Positions 1 to 8,912 of a stretch of 64,000 nucleotides of DNA are shown here, one piece after another. Numbering within the stretch: the stretch's first letter is position 1; the number at the start of each line of letters is the position of its first letter. Source of the DNA: a bacterium (lineage in GTDB: Bacteria > Verrucomicrobiota > Verrucomicrobiia > Limisphaerales > UBA11358); assembly GCA_021817945.1 (NCBI GenBank), contig JAKAFL010000008.1, positions 32,955 to 96,954 on the forward strand, read 5' to 3'. The position numbers and the translations under genes are program-made. The notes under the pieces are model-generated. The model ran no database searches. It had not been told where the DNA came from and saw only the letters and a list, made by a program, of their open reading frames with translations.

Positions 1-957
1 CACATTCCTGTTTCGAGAATGTTGGAGGGTGAACGCGAAAAACTGGTTCACATGGAACAGCGCCTGAAACAGCGGGTGCTGGGGCAAAGCGAGGCCTTGA
101 AGGCGGTTTCCAATGCGGTGCGCCGGGCACGCAGCGGCCTGCAAGACCCCAACCGGCCCATTGGCTCCTTCTTTTTCCTGGGACCGACCGGAGTGGGCAA
201 GACCGAGACAGCGCGCGCCCTGGCGGAATTTTTGTTTGATGACGAAAACGCCATGGTGCGAATAGACATGAGCGAGTATCTGGAGAAATTTTCCGTGCAA
301 CGGCTCATTGGCGCGCCGCCGGGATTTGTGGGGTACGAAGAAGGCGGCCAATTGAGCGAGGCGGTGAGGCGCAGGCCCTACTCGGTGGTGTTGTTTGATG
401 AGGTGGAAAAGGCGCACCCGGACGTGTTCAACGTGCTTTTACAGGTTCTGGACGATGGCCGGCTCACGGATGGCCAGGGGCGAACGGTGGATTTCAAAAA
501 CACACTCTTGATCATGACCAGCAACATAGGCTCGCCCATCATCCAGGAATTCTTCATGGATGGCCGCAACGATGCGGCTTCCCGCCAAGCCATGGAGGAC
601 CGGGTGATGGCGGAGTTGAAACGGCATTTCCGCCCGGAATTCCTGAATCGCGTGGACGATGTGGTGGTGTTTCGCAGCCTGGATGAGGATGAATTGGCCG
701 GGATTGTGGAAATCCAGATAGGCCGGCTGGAAAAACGCCTGGCCGACATGCAACTGACCCTTGCGGTGGATGGGGCAGCCAAAAGGGTCTTGGCACACGA
801 GGGCTTCGACCCCCAGTTTGGAGCACGCCCCCTGAAACGGGCGGTGCAGGACCTCCTGCTGAACCCGCTTTCCATGAAATTGCTGGAGGGAGAATTCAAG
901 CCGGGTGACCGTGTAAAGGTCAGTGCCAAAAATGACGTTTTGGTTTTTTCCAAGTAA
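1..957 (+). CDS. clpB: ATP-dependent chaperone ClpB, C-terminal part (5' end outside window)
   Basis: The reading frame is already open at base 1, so only about the last 318 residues are present. ClpB is a hexameric AAA+ disaggregase that works with DnaK to rescue aggregated cytoplasmic proteins. The fragment opens with the [10 protein letters not shown] linker typical of ClpB just before the second AAA+ module. It then has Walker A (GPTGVGKT), Walker B ([11 protein letters not shown]), the pore-loop/GFVGYEEGG region and the TSNIGS sensor stretch. The C-terminal D2-small domain ([11 protein letters not shown]) is complete. I see no ClpX/ClpP-binding IGF/IGL loop, which supports ClpB over ClpA or ClpC. 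The gene ends with TAA and is followed by a gap of about 300 bp. Confidence 0.93.
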   Translation, partial: HIPVSRMLEGEREKLVHMEQRLKQRVLGQSEALKAVSNAVRRARSGLQDPNRPIGSFFFLGPTGVGKTETARALAEFLFDDENAMVRIDMSEYLEKFSVQRLIGAPPGFVGYEEGGQLSEAVRRRPYSVVLFDEVEKAHPDVFNVLLQVLDDGRLTDGQGRTVDFKNTLLIMTSNIGSPIIQEFFMDGRNDAASRQAMEDRVMAELKRHFRPEFLNRVDDVVVFRSLDEDELAGIVEIQIGRLEKRLADMQLTLAVDGAAKRVLAHEGFDPQFGARPLKRAVQDLLLNPLSMKLLEGEFKPGDRVKVSAKNDVLVFSK

Positions 958-1280
958 ATCCATTTTGGCTTTGCGCAAGGCTACCGCAAAGAGAAGTTCC
1001 GAATTCGGGGCCTGTTTCACCCTCCACCCGGCCATTTGCTGGAGCGCATGAAATCGAGTGAAATCAGATTCTGGCAACCGCGTTGCAAATGCATGGGTTT
1101 TTCATTTTTACTTCATTTTTAACATGTTAGCACAGTTTTGATTGCCTCGTTGCTTCAATGCCCCGGCAGGCCGGCCGGTCCATGATCGTGCTTGAGCCAG
1201 GTTCCCCCTTTTTTCGACCTGTATTTGTTCCTTTACGAAAAGCCCCTTTAGCTATATGGTGAATGGGTAAAGAATTTGTT
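958..1280. other. Intergenic region between clpB and tatA
   Basis: About 320 bp with no convincing gene. It contains an A/T-rich stretch near 1098-1130 and a possible promoter for tatA between about 1230 and 1260 (TTTACG followed by TATGGT-like bases). The match is weak and I do not call it. No terminator hairpin with a T-run is obvious after clpB. Confidence 0.4.
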
Positions 1281-1547
1281 ATGAATGCGATGCTTGCCAT
1301 TTTGGGTTTGAGCGGCACGGAACTGATCATCGTTCTGGTGGCGGTGCTTGTGTTATTTGGGGCCAAGCGCATTCCAGAGTTTGCCAAAGGCTTGGGGAAG
1401 GGCATTAATGAATTTAAGAAGGCGTCCCGGGAGGTAACCGATTCGCTTGAGGCTGAAGCGACTCCTCCCCCGTCCAAAATTCCGCCTCCCAACACGGCGC
1501 CTCAATCGGTATCAGTCCCCAAGCCGACGGAAACCAAGGTGGGTTGA
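1281..1547 (+). CDS. tatA: Sec-independent protein translocase TatA/TatE family
   Basis: Small membrane protein of the twin-arginine translocase, which moves folded proteins across the inner membrane. It has one N-terminal membrane helix (GTELIIVLVAVLVLFGAKRIPEF) with the conserved FG hinge. An amphipathic helix follows (AKGLGKGINEFKKASRE), then a disordered Pro/Ser/Thr-rich tail. This is the standard TatA layout and length (88 residues from this start). I chose the ATG at 1281 because family members usually begin only a few residues before the membrane helix. An in-frame ATG at 1263 would add six residues, and neither start has a strong ribosome-binding site. tatC follows 30 bp downstream, so the pair probably forms one transcript. 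Confidence 0.86.
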   Translation: MNAMLAILGLSGTELIIVLVAVLVLFGAKRIPEFAKGLGKGINEFKKASREVTDSLEAEATPPPSKIPPPNTAPQSVSVPKPTETKVG

Positions 1548-1577
1548 CCCTCCATCTGGAGTTTTCCACTGCTCCCA

Positions 1578-2588
1578 ATGCCCGATTCTCCTCAGGAACC
1601 GGCCCCAGATGAATGGGAGGAGGGAGGAGGTCCTGTCAAAAGTTTTCTGGAACATTTGGAGGATTTCCGGTGGTTGATCATTAAATGTGGCGCTGCCTTC
1701 ATGGTTTGCCTGGTGGTTTGTCTTTATGCCGTGCCAGAAATTGTGGCTGTTTTGAAATGGCCTCTGAGCCGGGCTGCCCTAGTCAGGGTGAACGGGGAAC
1801 ACAAGGCGGAAATTTTCCTGGGGTCCCAATCCTTGGGCACCCTGGAGCTAGACACCAACCGTATGGGAAACCTGGACCTGGGTACCAATTGGTTCTCCGT
1901 GGTGAGACTGGAGCCTGTGGCGTTGGGTTCCAATACCGTGCTAACCCTCAAGGTGGACCCCGAGCCAAAGCAGAATGCCCTGCTTCAGGGATCCACCGAC
2001 CTGGTTTACCTGGACCCCTCGGCCCCATTTTTCAGTTCCATGCAACTGGCCTTTTATGGAGGAATCCTGCTGGCTTCGCCGGTGATTTGCATCTTTTTGG
2101 CGGGATTTATCCTCCCCGCACTGAAGGTGAAGGAGCGAAAATATGTTTGGCGCGCGGCCCTGGTGGGGTCGGGGCTATTCCTTGCGGGGGTTGCATTTTG
2201 TTACTTTTTTGTGCTGCCACGGGCCTTGAAATTTGCCCAGTGGTGGGCTCTGTGGATGGGGGTGCAGGTTCCTGAATGGCGGGCGGAAACCTATTTCAGT
2301 TTTGTGACTAAATTCATGCTGGGCATGGGGCTTGGATTTGAATTGCCGGTAGCCCTGCTGGCCCTGGTCAAGATCGGCGTCCTGGACTACGCCAAACTCT
2401 CCAGCCTGCGCCGATACATGATAGTCATCAACCTCATCCTGGGCGCCCTGCTCACCACCCCCGAACCTTTTACCCAGGTCGTGATGGCGGTGGTTTTGCA
2501 GGTCTTGTTTGAAACCAGCGTTTGGATAGCATGGTACTGGGAATGGAAGGAACGAAAACGGGCTTTACAAGCCGGGGAATCGGCGTAG
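1578..2588 (+). CDS. tatC: Sec-independent protein translocase TatC, with a large insertion after TM1
   Basis: Multi-spanning receptor subunit that binds twin-arginine signal peptides and recruits TatA. The N-terminal SFLEHLEDFR signature sits near residue 25. TM1 lies at about 34-55, and the later TM helices, including the conserved FELPVALLAL stretch, lie beyond residue 155. At 336 aa it is much longer than the usual ~250. The extra length is about 90 residues between TM1 and TM2 (roughly 62-150), with beta-rich, Gly/Thr-containing sequence that should face the periplasm. The family assignment is firm; the role of the insertion is unknown. It lies directly downstream of tatA. Confidence 0.93.
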   Translation: MPDSPQEPAPDEWEEGGGPVKSFLEHLEDFRWLIIKCGAAFMVCLVVCLYAVPEIVAVLKWPLSRAALVRVNGEHKAEIFLGSQSLGTLELDTNRMGNLDLGTNWFSVVRLEPVALGSNTVLTLKVDPEPKQNALLQGSTDLVYLDPSAPFFSSMQLAFYGGILLASPVICIFLAGFILPALKVKERKYVWRAALVGSGLFLAGVAFCYFFVLPRALKFAQWWALWMGVQVPEWRAETYFSFVTKFMLGMGLGFELPVALLALVKIGVLDYAKLSSLRRYMIVINLILGALLTTPEPFTQVVMAVVLQVLFETSVWIAWYWEWKERKRALQAGESA

Positions 2589-2615
2589 GATCGTTGTATC
2601 AACTAAAATCATTGT

Positions 2616-3053
2616 ATGCGCAAAGTCATTTTTCCGCTGACCGCCGTTCTGGCGGCACTTTTTGCGGCTGGTTGTGCCAGCCAGGAACAAAAGCTTGGAC
2701 GCGGCATGGATAACACCTATGAGATCGTGCGCATGGGTGAGCTTCGCCGCAGCGTGGAGCAAACGGCCGTTTTTGATTCACCCGGCGAGGGATACACCAC
2801 TGGTTTTGTGCGCGGCCTGGACCGATCCCTGGCTCGCACCGGCATTGGTTTGTATGAGGTGGTCACCTTCCCGTTCCCACCCTACACCCCGGTGGCAACC
2901 AAGTATCTGTCCGTGGACCCGGTTTTCCCGGAAAGCTACAAGCCACAGTTGATTGCCGATCCGCTTTTCAAAACCGACACTTACAGCGGGTTCAGCGGCG
3001 GCGATGTGGCCCCCTTCGTGCCGGGCAGCCGGTTTAGTATTTTTGACAACTAA
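2616..3053 (+). CDS. Small lipoprotein resembling exosortase-associated TIGR04073 family
   Basis: 145-aa exported protein. The N-terminus is a signal sequence ending in FAAGC, a plausible lipobox with Cys20 as the lipidated residue. The mature part starts with KLGRGMDNTYEIVRMGELRRS, which resembles the GRG(x)NxxxGxxEIxR pattern I associate with the TIGR04073 family of verrucomicrobial exosortase-associated proteins. A Pro-rich central loop (TFPFPPYTP) and a short C-terminal region follow. No catalytic residues are apparent. It lies 27 bp after tatC and is followed directly by a strong terminator, so it is probably the last gene of the tat transcript. No exosortase gene is visible in this window, so the functional link is only by family. 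Confidence 0.62.
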   Translation: MRKVIFPLTAVLAALFAAGCASQEQKLGRGMDNTYEIVRMGELRRSVEQTAVFDSPGEGYTTGFVRGLDRSLARTGIGLYEVVTFPFPPYTPVATKYLSVDPVFPESYKPQLIADPLFKTDTYSGFSGGDVAPFVPGSRFSIFDN

Positions 3054-3075
3054 CCCTTGATGTCTTTTTCCAAAG

Positions 3076-3105
3076 ACGCGCCAACGCCCACGTTGGCGCG
3101 TTTTT
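3076..3105 (+). terminator. Rho-independent terminator after the tat/lipoprotein operon
   Basis: Perfect 10-bp stem (CGCGCCAACG / CGTTGGCGCG) with a CCCA loop, followed by TTTTTATT. An A at 3076 can pair with the first T of the tail. It ends the upstream plus-strand transcript just before ispE. Confidence 0.88.
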
Positions 3106-3115
3106 ATTCCATTCG

Positions 3116-3997
3116 ATGACCCTTTGCCTACCTTCACCTTGCAAGGTCAACCTGCTGTTAAACATCCTGGGCAAACGACCTGATGGATTTCACGAGCTTG
3201 AGACCCTCATGCATCCGGTCCAGTGGTGCGACGAGCTGTCATTCATCCGCAAAGGCGGGGAATTGAACCTCACGTGCAGTAATCCTAACTTGCCTTTAGA
3301 TTCCGGCAACCTGGTGCACCGGGCCGCCACGAAATTTTTTGAAGCCGCTCAAATACACGAGGGGGTGGGGATCCACCTGGAAAAACGCATACCCTTGGCA
3401 GCCGGATTGGGAGGTGGCAGCGGCAATGCGGCCATCACGCTGCGCGGCTTGAACGAACTTTTTGGACTGCCCCTAAGCCCCGGCCAGATTGGGGCCTTGG
3501 CGGCCTCGCTCGGTTCCGACATAAATTTTTTCCTGCAAGACAAGCCAGCTCTGGCCACCGGGCGTGGTGAAGCCATAAAATCGCTGTCGCCTTTTCCATG
3601 CCTGGCGGGCCGGGCATTTTTTCTTTTTCACCCTGGCTTTGGCATTTCCACACCCTGGGCCTACCAAAACCTGGCGCGGTTTCCCTCGGCGCTGAAAGGC
3701 CAACCGGGGCGGGCAGAAGCCCTGGCCGCCCTCCTGAGCGCCGGACCCCTCCCTGAGGCGGCATCGCATTTTTACAATGCCCTGGAATTTCCTGCGTTTG
3801 AAAAATATCCCATCCTGAAAATTTATCAGGAATTCCTTTCCGGACACGGCGCGGTGGTCTCCCTCATGTCCGGGAGCGGGTCCACCACTTTTGCCATTGC
3901 CGAAAACCTGGCTGCGGCAGAAAATCTGGGCGAGCTTTTTAGAAAGCATTTTGGCGACAATGGCTGGTCTGCGACCGTGGCCATTCCAAAAGACTGA
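3116..3997 (+). CDS. ispE: 4-diphosphocytidyl-2-C-methyl-D-erythritol kinase
   Basis: Phosphorylates CDP-methylerythritol in the non-mevalonate (MEP) isoprenoid pathway, in the cytoplasm. It is a GHMP-kinase fold protein of normal length (293 aa). The N-terminus PCKVNLLLNILGKRPDGFHELET is characteristic of IspE. The glycine-rich ATP loop PLAAGLGGGSGNAA sits near residue 90. The C-terminal GHMP motif LMSGSGSTTFAI is also present. The start at 3116 is only 10 bp after the terminator hairpin. The gene converges with the minus-strand SGNH hydrolase gene, whose stop lies 26 bp away. No partner MEP gene is adjacent. Confidence 0.96.
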   Translation: MTLCLPSPCKVNLLLNILGKRPDGFHELETLMHPVQWCDELSFIRKGGELNLTCSNPNLPLDSGNLVHRAATKFFEAAQIHEGVGIHLEKRIPLAAGLGGGSGNAAITLRGLNELFGLPLSPGQIGALAASLGSDINFFLQDKPALATGRGEAIKSLSPFPCLAGRAFFLFHPGFGISTPWAYQNLARFPSALKGQPGRAEALAALLSAGPLPEAASHFYNALEFPAFEKYPILKIYQEFLSGHGAVVSLMSGSGSTTFAIAENLAAAENLGELFRKHFGDNGWSATVAIPKD

Positions 3998-4023
3998 CTC
4001 TCAGCCGCAGCTCGTCCTGGCCT

Positions 4024-5226
4024 TTAGTTCGAGGGTGGTGGACCGCCCTTTTTCTCACTTGGGGTAGTCGCCGGCCCGGCCCGGCCATCCATGAATTTTT
4101 GTGTCGAGAGCCACTGCAATAATTCATTGGCCATGGCTTGGTCATCTGCCACGCGCGGGTGGGTTTTGGTCCAATGCCGGAAAACATAATGATGGATGAC
4201 AGGGTCCGACCGTTCCAAATTCTGCACGGCATCCTGCCAGGCCGCGCGCAGGGGCAGGCTAGTGGCCCCGCCGGTCATTCCACCGCGCAACAAGACCAGC
4301 TCCGCACGGGGCCATGCGCTGGACACTGCACGGACAAGGGCCTGATATTTTTCAACAAAACCGGGTGGAAAAGGGCGCCCTTCGGAACGTGTTTTTGAAT
4401 CATCATTCTCACCCAGGTTTATGAACACCACATCAGGGGTCCATTCAGCCAAATCTGCCAGGACCGAACCGGGGTTGGGATACATCCGGTTCCAGATTTG
4501 ATCCGCCGTTTCCGGCACCCAACCTGTTACCACCCCCATTCCACTCACAGAAATATTTTCCAACTCCGCGCCAAGGCCCCGTGCCGTGAATGCCGCATAA
4601 CTCAAATCCCCATCGTGCGTTCTGCGATCCTGCCACTGGTCCATTTCGCCGTCCTCATTGCAGGCGCCCACAGTGATGGAGTCGCCCAGGAATAAAATCC
4701 GCATTGGGCGCGCGGGGCCGGCCGGCCTGGCTGCTTTGGCATCAGAATCCAGAACCACACCCATGAAAACCACCGTCCCGGCGGCTGCCTCACTTCGCTT
4801 AACCAGTCTTAAATGATGCCACCCGGCCCCAGAAGCGCGGATGGGTTTCCATTCTTCTCCGGAACTTTCAACCAGTCCCAGGACCGTATTGCTTCCATCC
4901 ACTTCCACATCAAAAAAATTTTGTCCGCGGGCATCTTTAAACCCGAGCATCAACAGTGACCCGGTGAAATCCAACTGAATTTCACTGGATTGCCAGATCA
5001 GAACAGGGTCATCAGGTTTAGAAAAATCAATTCGACCGAGATATACAAACCGGGAGTCCCTGGCCCCAAGCTGCAGGGATTGCCCATCCGGCAAAGTATT
5101 GGCGAAGGCATTCTGGCCAAACTCAACCAACATCATAAGCGCCGTACATGCAATGAATGCCTGCAAAATAAGAAATTGGAGACGCTCAAAAGCCTCTGAA
5201 AACAATTTGCCAGAAAAGTTGATCAT
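4024..5226 (-). CDS. SGNH/GDSL-type esterase, carbohydrate-esterase-2-like
   Basis: 400-aa protein with a hydrophobic N-terminal segment (about residues 15-38) acting as signal or anchor. A beta-rich N-terminal domain (about 50-175) follows, then an SGNH hydrolase domain. The nucleophile serine is in FLGDSITVG (near residue 181), the GEND block carries the Asn of block III, and TKTHPRVADD supplies the likely catalytic His. A jelly-roll-like domain before the SGNH domain and a GDSI/THP arrangement are typical of CE2 deacetylases of plant polysaccharides, so removal of acetyl groups from xylan or similar sugars outside the cytoplasm is plausible. The specific substrate is inferred. A GH39-like remnant lies just upstream, which fits a former carbohydrate-degradation locus. 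Confidence 0.75.
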   Translation of the reverse strand: MINFSGKLFSEAFERLQFLILQAFIACTALMMLVEFGQNAFANTLPDGQSLQLGARDSRFVYLGRIDFSKPDDPVLIWQSSEIQLDFTGSLLMLGFKDARGQNFFDVEVDGSNTVLGLVESSGEEWKPIRASGAGWHHLRLVKRSEAAAGTVVFMGVVLDSDAKAARPAGPARPMRILFLGDSITVGACNEDGEMDQWQDRRTHDGDLSYAAFTARGLGAELENISVSGMGVVTGWVPETADQIWNRMYPNPGSVLADLAEWTPDVVFINLGENDDSKTRSEGRPFPPGFVEKYQALVRAVSSAWPRAELVLLRGGMTGGATSLPLRAAWQDAVQNLERSDPVIHHYVFRHWTKTHPRVADDQAMANELLQWLSTQKFMDGRAGPATTPSEKKGGPPPSN

Positions 5227-5249
5227 GAGATTCAGTTTTTTGGACCTGG

Positions 5250-5624
5250 TTAAGGTTTCTCCAGAGTGACCAATACCACGTCACATTTCCTCATTTTAAT
5301 CTTTTGATCCCATTCTCCATTATCGGCCACCACCACAGACCGCTCTTCTTCGGCTTTTCCGTCGCTGGCAGCCTTTAACCGGGCTTCCTGGCTCCTCGAA
5401 AGTTGCGGGGGCGCACCCATGTCCAGATAAGCTGTGTAGGCATCATTGGAATAATAGCCAACCCTGTAAACCTTCATCAGATAGTTTTCGGCGGGAACAC
5501 CGGCCAGTTGCAACTGCGCATATTCCTCCCATTGGGACGGGTGTATGCGGCTGTAAAAGGTCTGGTTGTTTTCCCTTGGAGAAGGATCCAAACCCACCCC
5601 CACCTCCCTGGCATCATTGCCCGG
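5250..5624 (-). pseudogene. Remnant of a GH39-like glycoside hydrolase C-terminus
   Basis: On the minus strand the frame is open from just after an in-frame TAA (5625-5627) to 5250. The first usable start is GTG at 5603, giving 117 aa. The sequence YRVGYYSNDAYTAYLDMG and the ending KCDVVLVTLEKP resemble the C-terminal beta-sandwich edge of GH39 beta-xylosidases, where NDAYTAYL..MGSP and a final DV.L..L are common. The (beta/alpha)8 catalytic barrel is absent. A mobile-element remnant begins about 90 bp upstream, so the gene was probably truncated by rearrangement. The family call is from memory of the motif and is moderate. A short functional hypothetical protein cannot be excluded. Confidence 0.45.
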
Positions 5625-5712
5625 TTAAATCGCATGAAATTCGCAATGATCTTATCACATTTCCACAAAAGCCGGTTGTCATCAAAATTAGGGACACGCC
5701 CGGGCCAGCCTT

Positions 5713-5792
5713 AGAGCCTGGCTGATAAGACGGAAGGGTACTGCGATTAGGGATTTTGGCCTTGGGCGAGACGAATGTGTCGGCGCATCCCC
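5713..5792. repeat. Partial, diverged copy of the MITE-like element found at 60564-60871
   Basis: Starts AGAGCCTGGCTGATAA and continues through GGATTTTGGCCTTGGGCGAG and CGGCGCATCCCC. These bases line up collinearly with the left ~80 bp of the element at 60564. The copy has several substitutions and I cannot find its opposite end nearby, so it is a decayed fragment. It sits between the GH39-like remnant and the receiver gene. Confidence 0.65.
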
Positions 5793-5833
5793 GTAAAAAC
5801 GCCCGCGAATTCTTACATACCCATCCCAAAAGG

Positions 5834-6601
5834 TCAAAAAGGAGATTCGACAGGATTTGGGAATGCCACCGAAAAAGACGTAGAAGCCTGATGCATGGAG
5901 GAATAGGAGTTTACGGACAACGGGTCTTGGTTATTTGCGATTTTTTGTTTGGTGCAATCGGTGCACAATCGCCTGACGATCAAGCTTTCCATCCGGTGAA
6001 AACAATAATCCTCCATGGAAACCAATTGACCGGATTCGTCCCGAGCCTGATGACATTCCGGACAGAGGTGCAAGCAACCCAGGGAGGAATCAAATGAAGA
6101 AACCTCTGTTTCTTCCTCGACCGGCGATTGCAGGGACAAATGACCTGCCGGGTCCGGGTTGACTCCGCAGAGACGCGATATGGCTGATTGAAGGTCACGA
6201 AGGTCACGCTTGAACACATAATCATCCACACCCTCATCAAACATGTTGCAAATCATCTGCTGGTCGTTGGAGGAACTGATAAAAACAAAGGGCACACCGG
6301 GACAACATTCGTGCGCGATGGAAAGAGACCTGAAGCCATCAAGCTTGGCTAGGCGATCGCTGGAAAGAACCAAGTCTGGAGGATTGGATTCGAGCGCATG
6401 ACGGAATTCATCCTCATTGTCCACACGGGCAAGTGAAAAATCAAAACCCTCCTTTGACAATTCCCGAATGATAAGACGCGCATCGGCAATGTTGTCCTCG
6501 ACAAGCAATATGCTAAGTCTGGCTTTTATCCCGTCCTTCACACCTTCATCCAAACAAAGGCTGGCTGGCATTTCAAGCCAGCATTCGAAAAACATATGCA
6601 C
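5834..6601 (-). CDS. Atypical response-regulator receiver protein with C-terminal CxxC motif region
   Basis: 255-aa protein. Residues about 27-150 form a receiver (CheY-like) domain: ILLVEDN supplies the acidic pair, FISSS the Ser/Thr switch and DYVFKRD the conserved Lys. The usual phospho-acceptor position in PDLVLSSDRLAKLDG is Ser81, with an Asp displaced by one at 82, so normal phosphorylation is doubtful. The C-terminal part has CPECHQARDESGQLVSMEDY followed by CTDC. This matches the CxxCkxxRdxxGxWxxxExY...CPxC element often seen behind PAS or receiver domains, possibly metal-binding. There is no DNA-binding domain. A later ATG at 6571 would trim ten residues and still keep the receiver. 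No histidine kinase is adjacent. Confidence 0.72.
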   Translation of the reverse strand: MHMFFECWLEMPASLCLDEGVKDGIKARLSILLVEDNIADARLIIRELSKEGFDFSLARVDNEDEFRHALESNPPDLVLSSDRLAKLDGFRSLSIAHECCPGVPFVFISSSNDQQMICNMFDEGVDDYVFKRDLRDLQSAISRLCGVNPDPAGHLSLQSPVEEETEVSSFDSSLGCLHLCPECHQARDESGQLVSMEDYCFHRMESLIVRRLCTDCTKQKIANNQDPLSVNSYSSMHQASTSFSVAFPNPVESPF

Positions 6602-6722
6602 ATATTAGACACAACTTATTCACAGAACCCCAGCGCATGAGGGATCGCTGCGCCTGATGGTTTGCGTTCAAAAGGCAAGACCGCCAAGCTGGGTGGCAGG
6701 AAAAAATTAAAGCAGTCAGGGG

Positions 6723-7496
6723 TCAACCGCGGCCGGGATTGGGGCGCGTGATTTTGTTCATCCATGCGCCAACCAGACCTGGCGCCAGTGGGGCAAGGAC
6801 CTTCATAAGTTTGCTTTGGCCTGGGCAGATTTCCAAATTGCCAGATTGAATTCCTGAGATGGCGGATGCCACGAGTTTTTCCACGGCCATTGCTGGTATG
6901 GACTGCACCGAAGATTGGAAAGCCCCGTGCAGAAGTGGAGTATCCACGGCTGGTGGAGCGAGTTCAAAGACGGAAATCTTCGTGTCGGCCAATTGTTTGC
7001 GAAGGGAAAGGGTAAGGGAATGCAAGGCAGCCTTGGAGGCGCAATACACGGGAAAGCCGGCCAGGGGGAGAAAGGCAAGACAGGATGACACATTGACTAT
7101 GGCAGCCTCGGGCCTGGTTTTAAGCAGGGATAAGAATCGAGTTGTCATCCATAAAGGCCCGCAAAAATTGGTGGTCATTTCACGACTCATCAGGGATGGA
7201 TCGGCTGGTTCCTGAAGATTGAGGCTGTGCATTATCCCGGCATTGTTGATCAGGACATCAAGCCCTGGGAATCGGGATTCCACATCAGCAAACAAACGGG
7301 AGATGGAATCCGGGTCGCCAGTGTCTGAGACGAAAGTATGGATTTCGGGAAGGGAATTTTTGGCGGCTTGAAGCCGTTCAGCGCTGCGGCTGGTGATCAG
7401 CACAGTGTTTTCGCGCAATAGAAGCTGGCGAGCCATTTCCAAGCCAATACCGCTGGAACCTCCGGTGATGAGAACGATCTTTTTGTGAAGGCGCAC
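6723..7496 (-). CDS. Short-chain dehydrogenase/reductase (DltE-like)
   Basis: 257-aa NAD(P)-dependent oxidoreductase of the classical SDR family. TGGSSGIG near residue 11 binds the cofactor. NNAG near 86 stabilises the fold. The catalytic set is Ser in NVSSCLAF plus YCASK (Tyr and Lys). Best resemblance is to DltE/YwaF-like SDRs, whose substrates are mostly unknown, so I assign no reaction. It stands alone on the minus strand, with 263 bp of non-coding DNA upstream to the M42 peptidase gene. Length and motifs are intact. Confidence 0.85.
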   Translation of the reverse strand: MRLHKKIVLITGGSSGIGLEMARQLLLRENTVLITSRSAERLQAAKNSLPEIHTFVSDTGDPDSISRLFADVESRFPGLDVLINNAGIMHSLNLQEPADPSLMSREMTTNFCGPLWMTTRFLSLLKTRPEAAIVNVSSCLAFLPLAGFPVYCASKAALHSLTLSLRKQLADTKISVFELAPPAVDTPLLHGAFQSSVQSIPAMAVEKLVASAISGIQSGNLEICPGQSKLMKVLAPLAPGLVGAWMNKITRPNPGRG

Positions 7497-7759
7497 AAAG
7501 TCAGGTGCCCGGAATGGGCATTGGGGCTGCTTTGCAAAAGCCGCTGGTTTTAGAGGGGCCCGGCCTGAGTATCATACCCTCTTAGCCTAGAAGGCTTGAC
7601 TCGTTTGGCAAGCCTGTTTCATTTGCCAGACAAAGACGCCAGTATGGGGGTGATTTACGGCTTCCTTATGACAAGCCAGTCCACGCTAGATTCATGGATG
7701 CAAGTTGTGGATGATGATTTATCCGGGCCAGGATTCAAGCGGCTTTGAAACCCCGGCGT

Positions 7760-8842
7760 TTATATGACGGTTTTGAAAGCAGCATCTTTTTTCAAAGCGC
7801 GGGCAAAACCAGCCAGAAGCTGGGGAACAAGCTGCAGATCCTTCAGACTGACCACCTCCACAGGGGAATGCATGTAGCGGTTGGGAAGGCTTACCAAGGC
7901 GCTGGGAATGCCGCCGCGCGTCCAGAAAATGGCATCGGTATCAGTGCCACCACCCCGTCCAGTGGCCCGGTATTGCAAGGGGATTTTGGCGGCCTTGGCG
8001 GCTGACTGCAAACGGCGCACCAAATCGGGGTGATTGCATCCTCCATGGGTTAAAACCGGGCCGGAACCAAGCCGGATATCGCCATGCTGCGCCTTGCTCA
8101 AACCAGGGTAATCCGTGGCGTGAGTGACATCCACAATGACCGCCGCATCCGGTTGAAGGGAGTAGGCAATTTGTCGGATTCCAAACAACCCCACCTCTTC
8201 CTGGACATTGGAGACGACATTGATCTCTGCAGCGATGGGTTTACGCGCCTCGGCAAGCAGGCGCAGTGTTTCCGCCACGGCAAAAGTGCCGGTGCGGTTA
8301 TCCATCGCGCGAGCCACTGCCAGCTCATTGTGCAAAAGGTCGAAATCGGCGGCTACGGTCACCAGATCGCCCACCTGCACCCATTTGAGGGCTTCACGCC
8401 GTGTCTTTGCGCCGATGTCAATAAACAGTTCATGGATCCGTGGCGGCTTGCCATTCGCGCTTTCATCGCGAGCGAGATGAGGGGGGACATTGCCAATCAC
8501 ACCCGGCACGTTTTCGACCCCCTTTACGGAGGAATGAATACGAACCCGTTGGGCCCTCATGATGGCCGGGTCCACGCCTCCACGGGCCAAAACATGGAGA
8601 TAACCGTCATCGGTGATGAAATGAATGGCCAGGGCAATTTCATCCGCATGTGCTGCCAGCATGATGCGCGGTGAACCGCCCCGGTTGAAGATAGCCACGC
8701 AATTGCCATAGGCATCAGTGGATATATGCTCCGCCCATGTGCGAACGTAATCCAGCCAAACCCGCTGGCCCCTCGCCTCCTGCCCCGTGGGACTGGGGGT
8801 GTTTACCAAATTACGAAGAAATTCCAATGAAGCTTCACGCAT
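7760..8842 (-). CDS. M42 family metallopeptidase (glutamyl aminopeptidase-like)
   Basis: Co-catalytic metal aminopeptidase, usually a cytoplasmic dodecamer that trims peptides. Visible metal and catalytic elements are AAHADEIAL (His ligand and Asp), RAMDNRTG (bridging Asp), SNVQEEVGLFG (catalytic Glu pair), VDVTHATD (Asp) and YMHSPVEVV (final His). The start at 8842 (MREASLEFL) fits the family, which begins close to the LxxLxxTPSPTGxE motif. An upstream in-frame ATG at 8887 would add 15 residues with no family support. Length is 360 aa, as expected. Earlier annotations call some relatives CelM endoglucanase; peptidase is the better supported function. The DUF4340 gene ends 70 bp upstream on the same strand. 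Confidence 0.93.
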   Translation of the reverse strand: MREASLEFLRNLVNTPSPTGQEARGQRVWLDYVRTWAEHISTDAYGNCVAIFNRGGSPRIMLAAHADEIALAIHFITDDGYLHVLARGGVDPAIMRAQRVRIHSSVKGVENVPGVIGNVPPHLARDESANGKPPRIHELFIDIGAKTRREALKWVQVGDLVTVAADFDLLHNELAVARAMDNRTGTFAVAETLRLLAEARKPIAAEINVVSNVQEEVGLFGIRQIAYSLQPDAAVIVDVTHATDYPGLSKAQHGDIRLGSGPVLTHGGCNHPDLVRRLQSAAKAAKIPLQYRATGRGGGTDTDAIFWTRGGIPSALVSLPNRYMHSPVEVVSLKDLQLVPQLLAGFARALKKDAAFKTVI

Positions 8843-8912
8843 GCGGCCAAAGCTACCGGCGATTGTGAATCGTGTCCAGACATGCATGCCGGGTCACGAT
8901 CAGGTGGAGGAA

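Noticed and set aside
378-1077. Overlapping open frames on the minus strand opposite clpB
   Set aside because: The sense strand encodes unmistakable ClpB; the antisense frames have Ser/Arg-rich, non-protein-like composition.
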